64,000 nt of DNA. It comes from Iris pallida. Lineage: Eukaryota; Streptophyta; Magnoliopsida; Asparagales; Iridaceae. A program made the translations under genes and the position numbers. Under the pieces are notes generated by a model. That model was not told the DNA's origin and did not search any database. It saw only the letters and a program-made list of their open reading frames with translations. Where the stretch lies: contig JANAVB010004031.1 of NCBI GenBank assembly GCA_029216955.1, forward strand, positions 248,001 to 312,000, given 5' to 3'. Position 1 is the first letter of the stretch. Every line of letters starts with the position of its first letter. Below, one piece after another: positions 46,214-59,237 of the stretch.

Positions 46214-49200
46214 TATCACGCTCCAGTTCCGGAATACGGGGACGTGCACGGCCAGCTACACCGTATAAGATACGAATACGCTATACGGCGATGACGGCTG
46301 TCAAGTCTAGCTGGGTATCCTAGCATGCAATCAATCTATGGCCTAAATCTGATCTCATGTCCACAAGCAAATCACAATGAATCAACATCAAGAGAGATAA
46401 TCATATGGAAAGCAGGGAATACTCATATAAAAATCAGGAATCTATAATACAGAATAATAATGTAGACAAGTATACCTTTCCACAGTTCCTAGCATGGTCT
46501 AGAACTGAAGCACTCCCTCCAAGTCAATTCTGGAAGATCCACCGGGTCGGTCTCAGACAATCTGGGAACAATCCAGGATTGGTCAGGCCAACCGCAGCAA
46601 GTACCAGAAAGGAAGGCTCAAGGACGGGCGAAAAAATCCAGCAGGATAAAATATGACAAGGAAAACATCTAAAAACAGTAAATAAAGGTAAGGGATCGTG
46701 CGGTACCAACGCACGATAACAATCCACAAGTATAATGAAGCTAACACAATCACAATCTCCCTAGCATCCACTAACACCTGCACTGCCAGCTGGAAATCAA
46801 TATCAGCTGGCTAGCAGGCAACAAGCCAAACAACACAGAAGAACAAGCGGCCACACAATGCCTACGGCTTGCTATTATTAGCTAACTAGGGTTATCACAG
46901 GCCTAATTACTAACAAGATGCAATGAGACTTCAAAGTCCAGCTCCTGCTTGCTACTACCCGAATGGCCCCAGCAAAAGAAAAAGATAGATATAGCAGGCA
47001 CACTGCAGTAAGATACATGTGCCCTAAAGAAGTGCCACACTCGACGGAGGGCTGAGAATGCGCTCATCTCGACGGATAGCAACAAATCCTTAGTATATAT
47101 ATATAATAAATAGGACCGGGGTCAGACAAGCAACAGGTCACTAGAAAGTCCCCATGAACTACATGATTAATCTAGTTATTAGCCTAGTCAGTTTCATTAT
47201 GGATTCCTGACCGTGGTACTCAGGGATCCATGTCCTAGACATGATACAAAACAAGACTGGACTGGTGGCTTATACAAGCACAATCAAGAGAAATCAACCA
47301 CGGTGTCAAGACGGGGTCATGCTGAGCAAGTCAGGACTGGCTGTCGCAACAGCAATCAAGAGTAAACATGCCATATCGAGAGTACTAGTCAGGAGTGCGC
47401 CTCGACGGGCCACTATCAGGAATCAAGATATACATGTCAGGTTTACTCGTCATGTCCAGAGTGCTAGTCAGGAGTGCGCCTCTACGGGCCACTATCAAGA
47501 ATCAAGACAGGTCCAGGTCATCGTGTAATACCAGGAACAAGGTCAAACCTATCAGTCACAAGAAGTCACATGCCCAAATCGTGACATGGATATCAAGTCG
47601 GGTACAAAAATCAGAACCTCTACTATAATCACATCTCAAGAATATATGGGAGCCTAGAGCTCCAATCATCCCGTCTGTCTATCCACCAGATCAATCTATC
47701 AAGAGTCACCCTCCTACGATGGATTCAATATCATGTCAGGAAGGCCGATAACCAAATATCCAAGCTAATCACTATAAGCAATGCTAGGCCCTCTGGCTCA
47801 CAAGAATCCTCCAAGTCAATGATCACAAGCCACTAGACAACGAGCCCCTCTAACTACCAAGACATAGCAATCAAACCAGGTTCCCCAACTACCGGAATAC
47901 ACAAAGGTACCAGGTTTTGGGCATTTAGAAAGTCGAGTAAAAATCATATAATAATACCCTCGATATTCTTCTCGTTCCACGAAATATTCGAAATCACCAA
48001 AATCCAAGAATCCACATAGATCCACCAAGTCAATATCCCAAGATCGTACTCTCCATAATACTCAATCCTCAGTCATATCCACAAGTCACAACTCCCAATA
48101 CATAGGACAACTGCCAGCTCTATCTGACTAGACTAGGACACCCCCTAGGATGGAGGGTCAGGGAACAAGAGTCCGGTAATAAATGTCGTCGGAAGTGGCA
48201 AGGATTACATGGACCGCTCTGGAGCAAATCCACAACCCTTAAACCAAACAAGGACCAGGGTTGCAGACCGTCTCCCGAGTGGAACTGCTCTCCTTACGCT
48301 ATCCGACTGACAAGACAGGTCAGGAGCTAGGCGACTAATCTAGTATGGAGTCTACCTAGCAGGCAATGGGATCAGGTATACTATACCAAGATGAACATGC
48401 ATGAATCCAGTCCAGCAAACCAAAGGAATGGTTCTGCCCAATCCTTCGAACCGAATTCCCGATCGGAAATTCTGGAAAAATTCGGCAGAGTCTTCTTTGT
48501 ATTCTGGACGGGAGCACCCTACGAATAGGGGCTAAAACCACTCGGCGCAACCCGCCACAGAATTGCAGAATCGCAGGCTGAGAACACTAAGTCTCAGCTA
48601 CCAGCAGCACTACGATGCGTACTGGGAACAAATCGATAGCCGAGAACACTAAGTCTCGGCCTCCAGTAGCACTACGATGCGTACTGGAAACCAATCGAAC
48701 CCGAGACCACTAAGTCCCGGCCTCCAGCAGCGCTACAATACGTACTGGGCGCCAAGCCAACATGCATAATAATAAAATAATCGCCTCGCAGGGCGCACCA
48801 CAACACATGTCCATAAATCCCTAACCCAAGCACAATCACCGCTACCAGTAAAGTTAGCCAGAGCCGTTACCCGACCGCGAGTCGGACACGGGGCACATGG
48901 GGACAATCCGTACAAGTGAGTTGTGCTCGTGTCCTCGGAGGTGTGGATGACCCATCCGAGTTGTCCGATACGGTCTATCCCGGTATCGGACCAAATATCC
49001 TAAGTTATCATCATGGCAGTTCTACTACTTGGCTACACTAATCATGGTTATAAAATTTACAAGTACAAATTAATTCAATGAAATAAAATCCAGGAGAGAG
49101 GGCAAGAGCCGTCGATGAGCAAGGGATACTTGCCTAAAGGGCTCGGCTAGGTAAGCAAGTCCGCAGTCGCGATCCAAGCTAGCACGCCAATCGAGATCCT

Positions 49201-50769
49201 CAGAACACACAACAAATAATCATCAGCACCAAATAATAAAATAATAGAATAATCACAAGAGATGGCAGAAGGCTATACCGTGTGTGTCCCGCAAGCAGTA
49301 CAGGGATCGGGCACGGAAACCGAGGTACGCGGATCGATACGGACACGTGAACCGAGACGTGCACGCATATCGAGACGCGCACGAGAATCGAGATGACTCG
49401 AGGATCGAGATAAACAGGAGACAACGTGCACGTAAATCGAGATGTGCACATAGATCAAGAAAATCACGAATATCAAAATAGTACGCAAATCAATGCGACA
49501 TGCAAATCGGAACGAGCACGTAAATCGGTGCGTACACGCAAACCGAGGCAACACAAGATACAATATGACTCGCAAATCGATACGGCATGCAAATCGGTGC
49601 ATGCACGTATTGAGGCGGCACAGGTCACGAGGTAGGCACAAAGGCTGAGACACGAGGATCGAGACAACGTACCAACCGAGGTAGCACGTTGCCCGAGGCA
49701 GCGCGGGGCTCGAGGCGTCCCGCTGCCCAAGGTAGTGCGTGGATCGAGGTACACGAAAAATGGGACGACACACAAATCGAGGCACACATCCCGAGAAGCA
49801 CGGGAAACGAGGGAACACGCAAGTCAAGCGTACGCGTGGCCCGAGGAGAGCGCGACTCCCAAGGCTGCACACTGCTCGAGCAGCACGGGGCCTAAGGGCG
49901 ACCCGCCACTCGAGGCTGGCACAGCCAGCGAGGCCCGACGGCGACGATGGTCGCCAGGAAAGAAAAAAGGGGGAAGGCGGAGGAGCTCACCGGGGCTGGC
50001 CATGTCGCGGCGGCTCCGGCGGAGGGAGGACAGCAGCAGGAGGAGCTCCAGCCTGCGGTGGAGGAGCTGGTCGCGATGAAGCTGGCCGGGCGGAGGCCAT
50101 GAGGGACCAGCCAGGCGGAGGGGGTGGCTCGCGGCGGCGATCCGCACCACGACGAGAGCAGGAAGGAGAAGGGGGAGATGGAGACGATGGTGGCGCTGGT
50201 GGTCGTGACGGATGACGGAAAGTGGCCGAAGGGGCTGGCCGTGGCGGAGGCGGGCGCCGGGAACAGCGGAAGAGGGAGAGATGGAAGTGGTGATGGGAGC
50301 GGTAGTGGTGGCGGTGGCGGTCGCCGGAGGCCATGGGGGCAGTGGTGGCTGGAAATGGTGGTGGCGCTGAAGATGACGATGATGGTGGCAGCGGTGGTCA
50401 TGGCGGCCGGCGGTGGCCGCGGCGAAGATGGTGGTGGTCGTAGGGAAGATGGTGAAGGTGGTGGTGCTCGTGGGTGAGGGCGACGGAGGAGGCCGGCCGC
50501 GGGGGAGACAGCGACGGCGACGATGATGGTGGGGGTGGTCGCTGGAGGCCATGGGAGAGAGGGGAGCTTGGAAGAGAGGGCCAGAGAGATGAAGAGAGTG
50601 TGGGGAGAGGGTGAGGAAGAGAGAGAGTTGAGCGGGAGAGAGAGAGTGTAGAAAAGGGGGGAGAGGTGGTCTTCCAGCACAGGAAAGAGAGAGAGAGAGT
50701 TAAGAGAGAGGGAAAGTGATGGGATGGGTTAGGTAATAGGAGGGGTAGGGTTAGGTAATGGAAATATAA

Positions 50770-50806
<37 letters not shown>

Positions 50807-50953
50807 TGGTAATAGCAATAGTGGCAAGAAGAATAATGTGAATAAAATTCACCCTCAAGAAAATATCAATAAAATTTTAACAATACCCAAATTTAAATTT
50901 TCCAAAAATATAAAATACAGTCAGATACCTATTTCAAAAATAGGGATTTGACA
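46214..50953 (-). repeat. 5' LTR of B1 (4740 bp)
   Basis: It matches 40098-44861 nearly base for base apart from scattered substitutions and a shorter (AAT)n run. On the minus strand it starts TGTCAAATCCC at 50953 and is followed outside by TAAAG (50954-50958). No gene seen inside. Confidence 0.92.
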
Positions 50954-51832
50954 TAAAGTATGCTAGGACACAAAATTTGTTGCCTTATCTGTCACATAGT
51001 CCATTTTGTTTTGTCTATTCATGGTCTTTCAACATAGCTTTCAAAAAGAGATTATTTGTGAGATTGCTCATATATTGTTAAGTGAGTGAGTGCAGAGGCT
51101 TCTTATATTGAGATATTAAGGTTTTATTTATTTATTAAAGTTGAAAGTGATGCATAATTTACTTCTTATACTTTCTTTGTGTTGTACCTTATGTTTTACT
51201 CATCTACAAATTAATGGATTTATTTTCTGACATCTTGAATTTTCACTTTGATATTCCTCCTCGTTGCACTATCTATTATAAGCAAGTATAAGTGCGTTCC
51301 TTTTGCACTCGGAATTATGTTTTGAGCACATAATGGGATCTGCATTGGTTCTTTCAGTTGTCAAAATATAGTGTTCTTCTAGACATATTAATTTTGTTAG
51401 GGGTACTTCTTTACTGTGTAAGCACTAGATTCTACTAAAGTCCTTAATTAACATGCATATTTATTTAACATGAGTTCCTTCAGTAGCTTATATGCTTAAC
51501 GAAGGAAATATTGAGTTTTTATTGAAAAAGTTGTGTTGCAAGATCTACCTCCAGTCTATTCGATTAAGTATATCTTGAACCGTATCAACAGACAATTCCA
51601 CTGGGAGTAATTTTATCTGTAAGTTGCCTAAATACCTCACCTTGTTATTTTATTTGACGCCATTATTTTATCTGAAGCATAGGGATACAAGCACACTCAA
51701 AACTATATTAAATGGTTTAAGTACATGGATGCTGGTAAATAAAGATCACAGTTTTATAAATCATTGGGGATAAGCTTTGGTGAGCTTATACATGTTTGTT
51801 TCATATGGAATTAATCCAGACAGTTTTATACT
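50954..51832. other. Interior of element B between B1 and B2
   Basis: AT-rich, starting with the TAAAG duplicate. Short exon-like stretches (for example around 51540-51620) are not recognised. No repeat structure. Confidence 0.4.
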
Positions 51833-52640
51833 CACTACCAAAATATGTCCATTTAGCGACGGCCACATCCGTCGCTCATCCGTCGGCAATCAGTATTAGC
51901 AACCGATCGCTGACGGATCATGGTCAAAATAATCTGTCGGCAATCAGCTCGTCGCTAATAATGATCCGTCGCTAAGTAGTTGAAGAGCGACGGAATAGCG
52001 ACGGCTTTTCGTCTTCACAATACGATGCATTAGCGACTACTTTCCGACGGGCTTTCGTCCATTTCAAGTATTAAATACTTAACAGTGTTGACGCTAGCGA
52101 CGGATAGTCCGTCGGTAAACTGTCGTAACAGTGTATCAGAGGGTATCGTTCCATCGCTAGTCCGTCGATCACCGTCGCTAACAAAGGACGGATTAGCGAT
52201 AGAATACTAACAGATTATCCGTCGACCATGTTCTTGAAATGCTTGACATTTCCAGAACCTTGGCGACGGATAAATCGTCGCTACTCCGTCGCTACGCCGT
52301 CGACAGAGTGACTGATTAGTGGCTGATTATCCGTCGTCATGGTTCTGAAAATTTCAAGCATTTCCAGAACCTTGTCGACGAATTTTCTGTCGCTACGCCG
52401 TCGAGAGAGCGACTGATTAGTGGCTGATTATCCGTCGCCTGGACGACGGATTTTTCGTCGCTATTCCGTCGAATTATATACCACCAGTACCTTGCTGACG
52501 GATATTCCGTCGACCACCCGTCGCTAACTGGAAACAGTTTCAAATCTCCAGTTAGCGACGGACATTCCGTCGAAAAGTAGTCAGAAAATGGAAATATCCG
52601 TCGCTAACCGGTCACTAGTCCGTCGCTAACTGAGATTTTT
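51833..52640. repeat. Left terminal and subterminal repeats of B2
   Basis: After the CACTACCAAAATA terminus, TAGCGACGG/CCGTCGCTA words recur in both orientations dozens of times over about 800 bases. A longer unit containing TTCCAGAACCTTG plus a GACGGAT-type word recurs near 52250 and 52360. These are presumed binding sites for the accessory protein. Confidence 0.88.
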
Positions 52641-52698
52641 TTGAAAAAAAATTGCAGCACTTTCCCAGTTCACAAAAATATGCATAAAGTAAACCAAT

Positions 52699-52842
52699 AT
52701 ATAATGCACACCAATTATCCAACAATCACATAGACCAAATATATAATGCACACCAATTATCCAAGAATCACATAGACCAAATATGCACATACAAATTTAA
52801 TGCACACCAATTATCCAAGAATCACATAGACCAAACCAAATT
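52699..52842. repeat. 42/54-bp tandem repeat
   Basis: Three copies of a unit containing TGCACACCAATTATCC and AATCACATAGACCAAA start at 52705, 52747 and 52801. The third is offset by a 12-base insert. It lies between the subterminal zone and the end of the adjacent gene. Confidence 0.85.
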
Positions 52843-52962
52843 AATATAAAATAGACATCAATTTTCATGAAGATTAATCTAATATCCATCGTTATAATCC
52901 GATCATAGCACAAATAATCCAAAATTCCCACAAATATTCCAAATTTTCTTAATTACAATATT

Positions 52963-54915
52963 TTAAGGTGAAGGAGGAGTTCGATTGCCCGGTGGTGGTA
53001 ATCCCTGCTGCGACCGACGAATATACTCCTCCGCTAGGTACGGCGACAAGTCGTTGTAGACACTGCTTGGAAGTCGGCATAACTGCTCTGGCAACATGAG
53101 ATCCAGGAGTACTGTCACAGTCGGAGGCGGTACCAGAGGGGCAGCAAGGTTGAAAAAAAGATGACCCACGGAAGAAGGACCGACACCAGCAGTCGACGGA
53201 CCGGCACCAGTAGAAGACGGACCGACACCAGCAGTAGATGGACCGGCAACAGCAGACGAAGGCAGAAAGTACGTGGCAAATTGCTCCCGCAAGGACGACA
53301 CTGCCTCGTGCAGCTGCGTAAGCTGCGACCTAACATCATCGTCTGTCGGGGCCGCGGAAGGAGGCGGTGTCGGTGGAAATCTCTGCGTCGCCATGTACAA
53401 CGGCCATAGGGAGTCGACTCCGTACAGGAGCCCTTTCTTAAAGCCGTCGACGGTATCTACGAACAAGTCGTTACGAGCGGCCAAAGAAGAGGGCGTCCGG
53501 GCGGGCGTCGTTTCACCGGCATCCTCGGTATCAGTTAACTGAGCCCGACTAAGGGCCTCACGATACGCAGCCTATCAAATGAATGTGTTTATATTATAAG
53601 ATTTACCTAAGTTGTAATCTAAATCCTATGTTTCACTAAGTTAAGTGTGAATCCTAAGTTTACCTAAGTTATAGTCCGAATACTTTTAATTCTAACGTAA
53701 ATCTCATAAACATAAGTACTTACATTAGTCTCCTGGGCCCTCTCGTCGACGAAGCTCCCGTCCTTCCGTCTTTTGTGCCTATGCTGGAACACGTCGTGCA
53801 TGGTGATCGATTCTGGCGCCCTTCCCTCCTTCACCGCCCGTTGGGCCTGCATACAAAATTTCCGTAGAACTTAATTAACTCCGTATATTAATAATACCTA
53901 ATTAGATAGTGAAATAAATTTATGGTATCTTACCAGATCTGCAAGCATCGCTACGTGGGGCCTTGATCCTCCCGTATGAAGCCCCGCAGCCTGTCGGTTC
54001 GCCTTCGCCTTCTCCGATTTCTCCTTGTACGCAGGAGTATCCATCATACCTAAGAGGTCCTCATAATACTCCTGTCGGATCCAATTTGGCCTCGTATGCC
54101 CTATTTTCAGGTCATGAATCATATCCTGTATCTTCTTCGAGGCAGCGCTTCTGTAGGTCCTGCGGATCGCATCCTCGCGATGGGGGAGCGACAGTACGTC
54201 GTCTAACATAGAAATTCAATTATCACGTAGTTTAAAAAATGGTTGATTAAAGAGTAACTAATAATTAACCAGAAGATATAGATATATATACCCTCAACTC
54301 GTCGAGCCAGGCATACTTCAAGTTTGGGGGCACCGACGAAAAGTTGAGGTAGGGATCATGGAAGTTAGCCCTAATAATTTCTCCAAGAGCCCTGGCAACA
54401 TTAAACAAAAAAAAACCTACAAAGAAGAAACGACTTGATTATTAACTTGAATAAATGAAAAAAATTTAATAAATTATCTTAAAATTACTTACGAGGTCCC
54501 CGCGGGCCATAGCTCTCGTCGGAACTCGCCTCTCGGCCTCTCTGGTGCCGTCGGAGGATCCGCGAGACCGCGCATGTACTCCCCAGTAACCGGATGGAAC
54601 CGAGTATGGGGGTACTTCGGGGCCCACTGTGCAGTAACTGGGGGATCCACTGGTGGATCCGCTGCTGGTGGGTCCGATAGCAGAACGGATCCGCTAGCAG
54701 ATCCTGACTCATGCCTCGATGAAGTGGTCGATCGACGGCGGGATACGTCTGTACCCGGGGTACTCTCCGGGTCCGGGTCGCTGGATGGGGTCACATCCCG
54801 AGAAGATTGAATGCGAACCACGACCACCAGCACCACTACGACCACGACCATGACCACCACCACGACCACCACCACCACGACCACCACTAGCACCACGACC
54901 ACGGCCAGCCATCAT
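52963..54915 (-). CDS. Transposase_24 / TNPD-like protein of B2 (five exons)
   Basis: A five-exon model fits on the minus strand: 54915-54493, 54391-54292, 54202-53934, 53846-53724 and 53571-52963, each internal border with GT/AG. The product starts MMAGRGRGASGGRGGGGRGG (Gly/Arg-rich), then a Pro/Ser linker, then the conserved core: SKKIQDMIHDLKI, RPNWIRQEYYEDLL, and AGLHTGGSRPHVAMLADL, followed by MHDVFQHRHKRRKDGSFVDE. This is the plant Ptta/En/Spm Transposase_24 family, the accessory protein thought to bind subterminal repeats. The C-terminal part has GPSTAGVGPSS repeats and ends NRTPPSP. A frame change in the Gly-rich region near 54800 is the only defect I see, and it could reflect an unrecognised intron. 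Confidence 0.72.
54810..54905. repeat. CCACGA/CCACCA low-complexity tract
   Basis: Repeats of CCACGACCACCACC encode the Gly/Arg-rich start of the Transposase_24-type protein on the minus strand. Slippage here could cause the frame change. Confidence 0.8.
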
Positions 54916-55139
54916 GACCTATAAATAGAACACATAAACATAATTAACAATATAAAAGTGCAAATAAATATAAAATTCTAAACTAAAATATATATACCAC
55001 CAGTAGGGAGACGAGTGCCGTCACGACGAAAAAGACTAGGAGTGCCATCTGCAATAAGTAAATAATCGAATGAAAAAAACATGAATTCACGTAATTTGTT
55101 TTATGAGGTCAAACTTAATTCACGTAAGTGGAAGTGTTT

Positions 55140-58100
55140 TTAATATACAACAATATTTAACGTAATCATCATCTTCGTTCTCATCCTCGGCCTCGTCTTC
55201 ATTATCATCCTCTTTCTCATCTCCATCCTCATCCTCATCTTTATCTTCGTCGTCGATTTCATCTGTATCCTCATCCCCATCAAATTCGTCTTCTTCTTCT
55301 TCTTCTTCTTCTTCTTCTTCTTCTTTTCTTCTTCGTCTTCTTCTTCTTCTTCTTCTGCCTCAATATTTGGAACAAGACACCTCTTTCTTCCCTGGTTGAC
55401 AGCTAAGTCTTGTGTATCAACCTCTTCCTTCCCTCTATTTTCTTCAACAATATCTTCAACATCCATTACATCCGAGTGTTGTCCCAAGTATTAGGACTTT
55501 TCGATCTGGTCCTCTTGGTATGCTGGATCTCCAACGTTGAATGTTTTCTAGATTTAATCTTGCATACTGCCCACCAGTCAAATCGATCTCTACGACGCCT
55601 TGGGTAGCTTGTATAGTAGACTTGAACAGCCTGATTTGCTATCGCAAATGTATCGGACCCTCTATACCTCCTGCGATTATTTATATCGACAAATCCAAAT
55701 TGTTTATCGATTCTCCAACCGATATTTGGTTTCGTATCGAACCACTCACATTTGAACGTCACAATACGCATATCATATGGGCCAGTATATTATAAATCTA
55801 TAATATCCCAAAGCACTCCATATTAGTCAAAGTTCGGCTCGTCGTCATAGATGGTGCATCTTATGCAAACACTAGAATCCTTGGTACTAATGCCGTCATT
55901 GATAAATTCGATATTTATAGCATTCTGAGTTGACTTAAACCTGAAGCCATTAACGACATAGCCTGGCCAAGTCTTTATTTGCTTCTTCGGTCCCAATGCC
56001 AGATAACGAACACTCTCATGAGTGAGTGTTGTTTCAGGCAATAAAACCTGTAAACAAATATTTATAATTTAAATGTTTTAGATTATATATTTATAATCTC
56101 AATTATAATCTCAGTTACTTACGTATTTGCGAAACCATGCCAAAAATGTACAATCAACCTCTCTTTGAAGTCCCTCATCGATAATATCGGGTGTCCTCAT
56201 TTTGACTTCATCTCCAAATACACTATTAGAAAAAATAAGAATATATAAGTGTAGTCACTTACTTCATCAAATTAGAGATTATAACGAGTGCAAGTGTACT
56301 TCTTACTTCTCCAAATCTCTCACTTTTTGTATGTCACAGTTTAACAAGACATATCGGTGAGCGGCATCATACTCGTCGTCTGTCAACCACCGTCTTTTAC
56401 TAGCCCCAAGAGGTTTGCCCCTTAACATGAGTATCGAAATAAATGGAGCAGAAGTTTGACACCTCTTCGATAAGATAGGCTTCGCATATCGATGCCTCTA
56501 TATGAGCCTTGTTGCCAACTTTCTTCTTTAGATGGTGTAGGTATCTAGAGAGTCAAATTTTCTTGAGAATTAAGAATGAATTTTAAAATCCACTGAAATT
56601 CAACTTAAATTATATCGATTTTTATGTACTTTTCAAATGGGTACATCCATCGAAAATGAACAGATGCACCGACACGGGCTTCGTATGCTAGATGAATCGG
56701 TAGATGCTCCATGTTGTCGAAGAAGCTAGGAGAAAATATTTTCTCCAACTTGTAAATTGTTAAGATAATCTTCTCCTCAAGTTCAACCATGTGTTGCAAA
56801 GTCAACTTAGTTGAACAAATATCCCTAAAGAATATAGATAGTTCGGCCAACGGAACCCATACAGCAGAAGGCAGCAACTCTTTCAAAGTAATGGGCAGTA
56901 ATCTTTCCATAAACACGTGGCAGTCATGACCTTCATTCCCGTTAGCTTGCGTTCATAGAGATCAATGCATCTAGACAAATTCGACACATAGCCGTCGGGA
57001 AATCATAAAGTAGATACCCACTTGCAGATTATTAATCTATCTTCCTTGCTCATTGTGTATTGTGCTATCGGCTTACTTAATTGTCCAGCAGCTCCCCTTT
57101 GTATCAAGTTCAGATAAGGACGCATGCATATCTCGGCAATATCTTGTCTTACTTTTGGATTGTCCTTCTTCTTTCCTTTAATATCTATGACGTATTGAAG
57201 ACATTATCGAACATATTCTTTTCGATATGTATAACATCAAGATTATGTCTTATAAGATTATCTTTCAAATAAGGCAAGTCCCAGAAGATACTCCGTTTGG
57301 TCCAGTTATGGCTTTGTCCGAACCCATCGACACGATTGTTCGATGGATCTTCCATTACAGAGGGCAAGTCCTTTATATCTTCCCAAATATCGTATCCCGA
57401 CAATCTGACAGGCGGATGAGAAAATTCTTGTTTTCCAGCTCTGAACGCGTCCTTGTTCTTTCTCCAAGGATGACTCGCGGACAGAAATTGACGATGACAA
57501 TCAAAGAAAGAAGTTTTTCCTCCATGCTTAAGGCAGAACGCCTTACTATTTCCTATGCATATCGGACAAGACATGGTGCCGTGAGTACTCCATCCGGACA
57601 GTATACCGTATGCGAGAAAATCATTGATTGTCCACATCAGTGAAGCTCTTATCTGAAAGTTTTGTTTCCTGGAAATATCATAGGTCGCGACGCCGATCTC
57701 CCACAACTGTTTCATCTCATCCACCAATGGCTATAAATATATATCGATATTCTTCGTCGGATTTTTGGGACCCGGTATGATAGCTGTCAAGAACATATAA
57801 GGAATCTTCGTACACATCCATGGTAGCAGATTGTAAGGGGTCAGAATGACCGGCCAGCAGGAGTATTGAGATCCCGACTGCCCGAAAGGGACGAAGCCAT
57901 CAGAACATAGCCCCAGACGTTCCTTTGTGCGTTCTTCGTTGTACCACGTCATGTGTTCTGCTGTATTCTGAGACATATACATCCTCTGCAAGTGCTTCAT
58001 GATCGACAAGTAATGCATATACTTGTAAGGATGTCATTTTCTAGTTGACTTTCCTTTTCCCCTGACTGGCTTGTAACGATCCGCATTACAAAAGCTGTAA

Positions 58101-58891
58101 CTTTCAATATCCTCGTTCTCCTTGTAGTACAACATGCAGCCGTTGCGACAACAATCTATCTTCTCGTACCCTAGTCCCAGTTGTCGGACCATCATCTTCG
58201 ACTTGTAGAAGTTTTTTGGAACCTCTTTTGATTCCTTCGGTAACACCTCCTTGATTAGTTGTATAATCCGATCATAGCAAGTTTGTGGCAAGTTAAAATT
58301 AAACTTTATGTTCAACAACCGCATCGTCACTGACAGTACAGAATGTGGCTTACAACCAGGATATAAATAAGTTTTAGCATCCTGAAACATATCATAGAAC
58401 TCCTTCGCCTCGGGATTAGGATCCTCCGGATCAAAATTAGGCCCTACCGCGTCGTACACCATATCTCGTACAAGGTTCTGCAGGTCTCCATAATCAACAG
58501 AGCATTCGTCATCTTCGACGACAAAATCCGTTGCAGCATTATCATCAAAAGCATAAGTAGCAGCATTCGCAACCTGTCTTTTCGCATATTGTTCACCTTG
58601 CGATGACCACAGGCCGTAATCACGTACGAAACCCTTACGGATCAAATGATCTCTTATACTCACCACTTCTTCGTAACGTCTATTGCGACAATTACGATAT
58701 GGATACTTGATTTTGTTACCGTCCATATACGGAGCTTTGCTCATGACATACTTAAGAAACACTTCTACGCCTGCATGAAAATCGTCACTCACACCTATTC
58801 TGCTCTCGTGTTGTCGTTTGTACATCCATGTACGATCAACAAAATAATAATCCATCATAGATTGGATGTGAAAATCTGTATCGTAAGACAA
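55140..58891 (-). pseudogene. TNP2-type CACTA transposase of B2
   Basis: On the minus strand it starts at MSYDTDFHIQ (58891), with the transposase-associated domain (DRTWMYKRQ.. to HLIRKGFVRDYGLWSSQGEQ; 58850-58570). The TNP2 core follows: FYDMFQDAKTYLYPGCKPHS, CCRNGCMLYYKENED (58155), HLQRMYMSQNTAEHMTWY (57990), NIDIYL|PLVDEMKQLWEIG (57740-57690), MSCPICIG. DUF4218 follows (VFMERLLPITLKELLPSAVW, FFDNMEHLPIHLAYEARVG; 56916-56610), then DUF4216 (56041-55500) and an acidic Glu/Asp tail (55370-55140). The gene is interrupted by TGA at 58036-58034 (where Arg fits), TAG at 57733-57731 (where Gln fits), a frameshift near 57190 and others. Its role would be cutting the element ends; this copy cannot be translated whole. 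Confidence 0.88.
55288..55356. repeat. (CTT)n microsatellite
   Basis: TCT/CTT repeats encode a Glu-rich run on the minus strand in the C-terminal tail of the TNP2 product. Confidence 0.9.
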
Positions 58892-58945
58892 ACTAAACAG
58901 AATTAGTATATAATCATGTAACAGGTGGATCCGCTAGTATATAGG

Positions 58946-59237
58946 CCGGATGTACTTAGTATCGACCGCATCAGACTAGTATCGGTCATAGGTTTGGTAT
59001 AGGCCGTATCAAATTGGTATTGACCTTAGCGAATTGGTATCATCATATCCGATATGTATCGACCGTATAGCTAGGATTCTTACCGGCCTTATCAATCCGG
59101 TACGAATCCTAGCTATACGGCCGATACATATCGGATAGGACGATACTAATTCGCTAAGGTCAATACCATCCGATACGACCTATACCAAACTGATATACCG
59201 ATACTAATCTGCTACGATCGATACTAAGTACATACGG
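58946..59237. repeat. Inverted repeat, two 141-bp arms, 10-bp loop
   Basis: Arms lie at 58946-59086 and 59097-59237, around the loop CCTTATCAAT. Near the centre the left arm reads GTATAGCTAGGATTC and the right arm GAATCCTAGCTATAC. At the outer ends CCGGATGTACTTAGTATCG pairs with CGATACTAAGTACATACGG. Pairing is imperfect but runs the whole length. It lies just upstream of the TNP2 start on the minus strand. Confidence 0.88.

Larger units (their letters stand above)
40098..50953 (-). mobile_element. Element B1: Del-like LTR retrotransposon with minimal interior
   Basis: Two direct repeats (40098-44861 and 46214-50953) surround 1352 bases. On the minus strand LTRs begin TGTCAAATCCC and end GGGGCGTGACA (TATCACG.. 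variant at 46214). Flanks are TAAAG on both sides, a perfect 5-bp duplication. The polypurine tract with the TTTCGAGGAC motif lies just above 44861 and the primer-site-like segment just below 46214, fixing the minus orientation. No gag or pol is present. The two LTRs differ at only scattered positions, so insertion looks recent compared with A1. Confidence 0.92.

Noticed and set aside
54709..54902. Val-rich minus-strand frame beginning MVVVLVVVVV
   Set aside because: This is an out-of-frame reading of the CCACGA/CCACCA tract; the Gly/Arg-rich frame is the natural N-terminus. Only its downstream part is used in the gene model.
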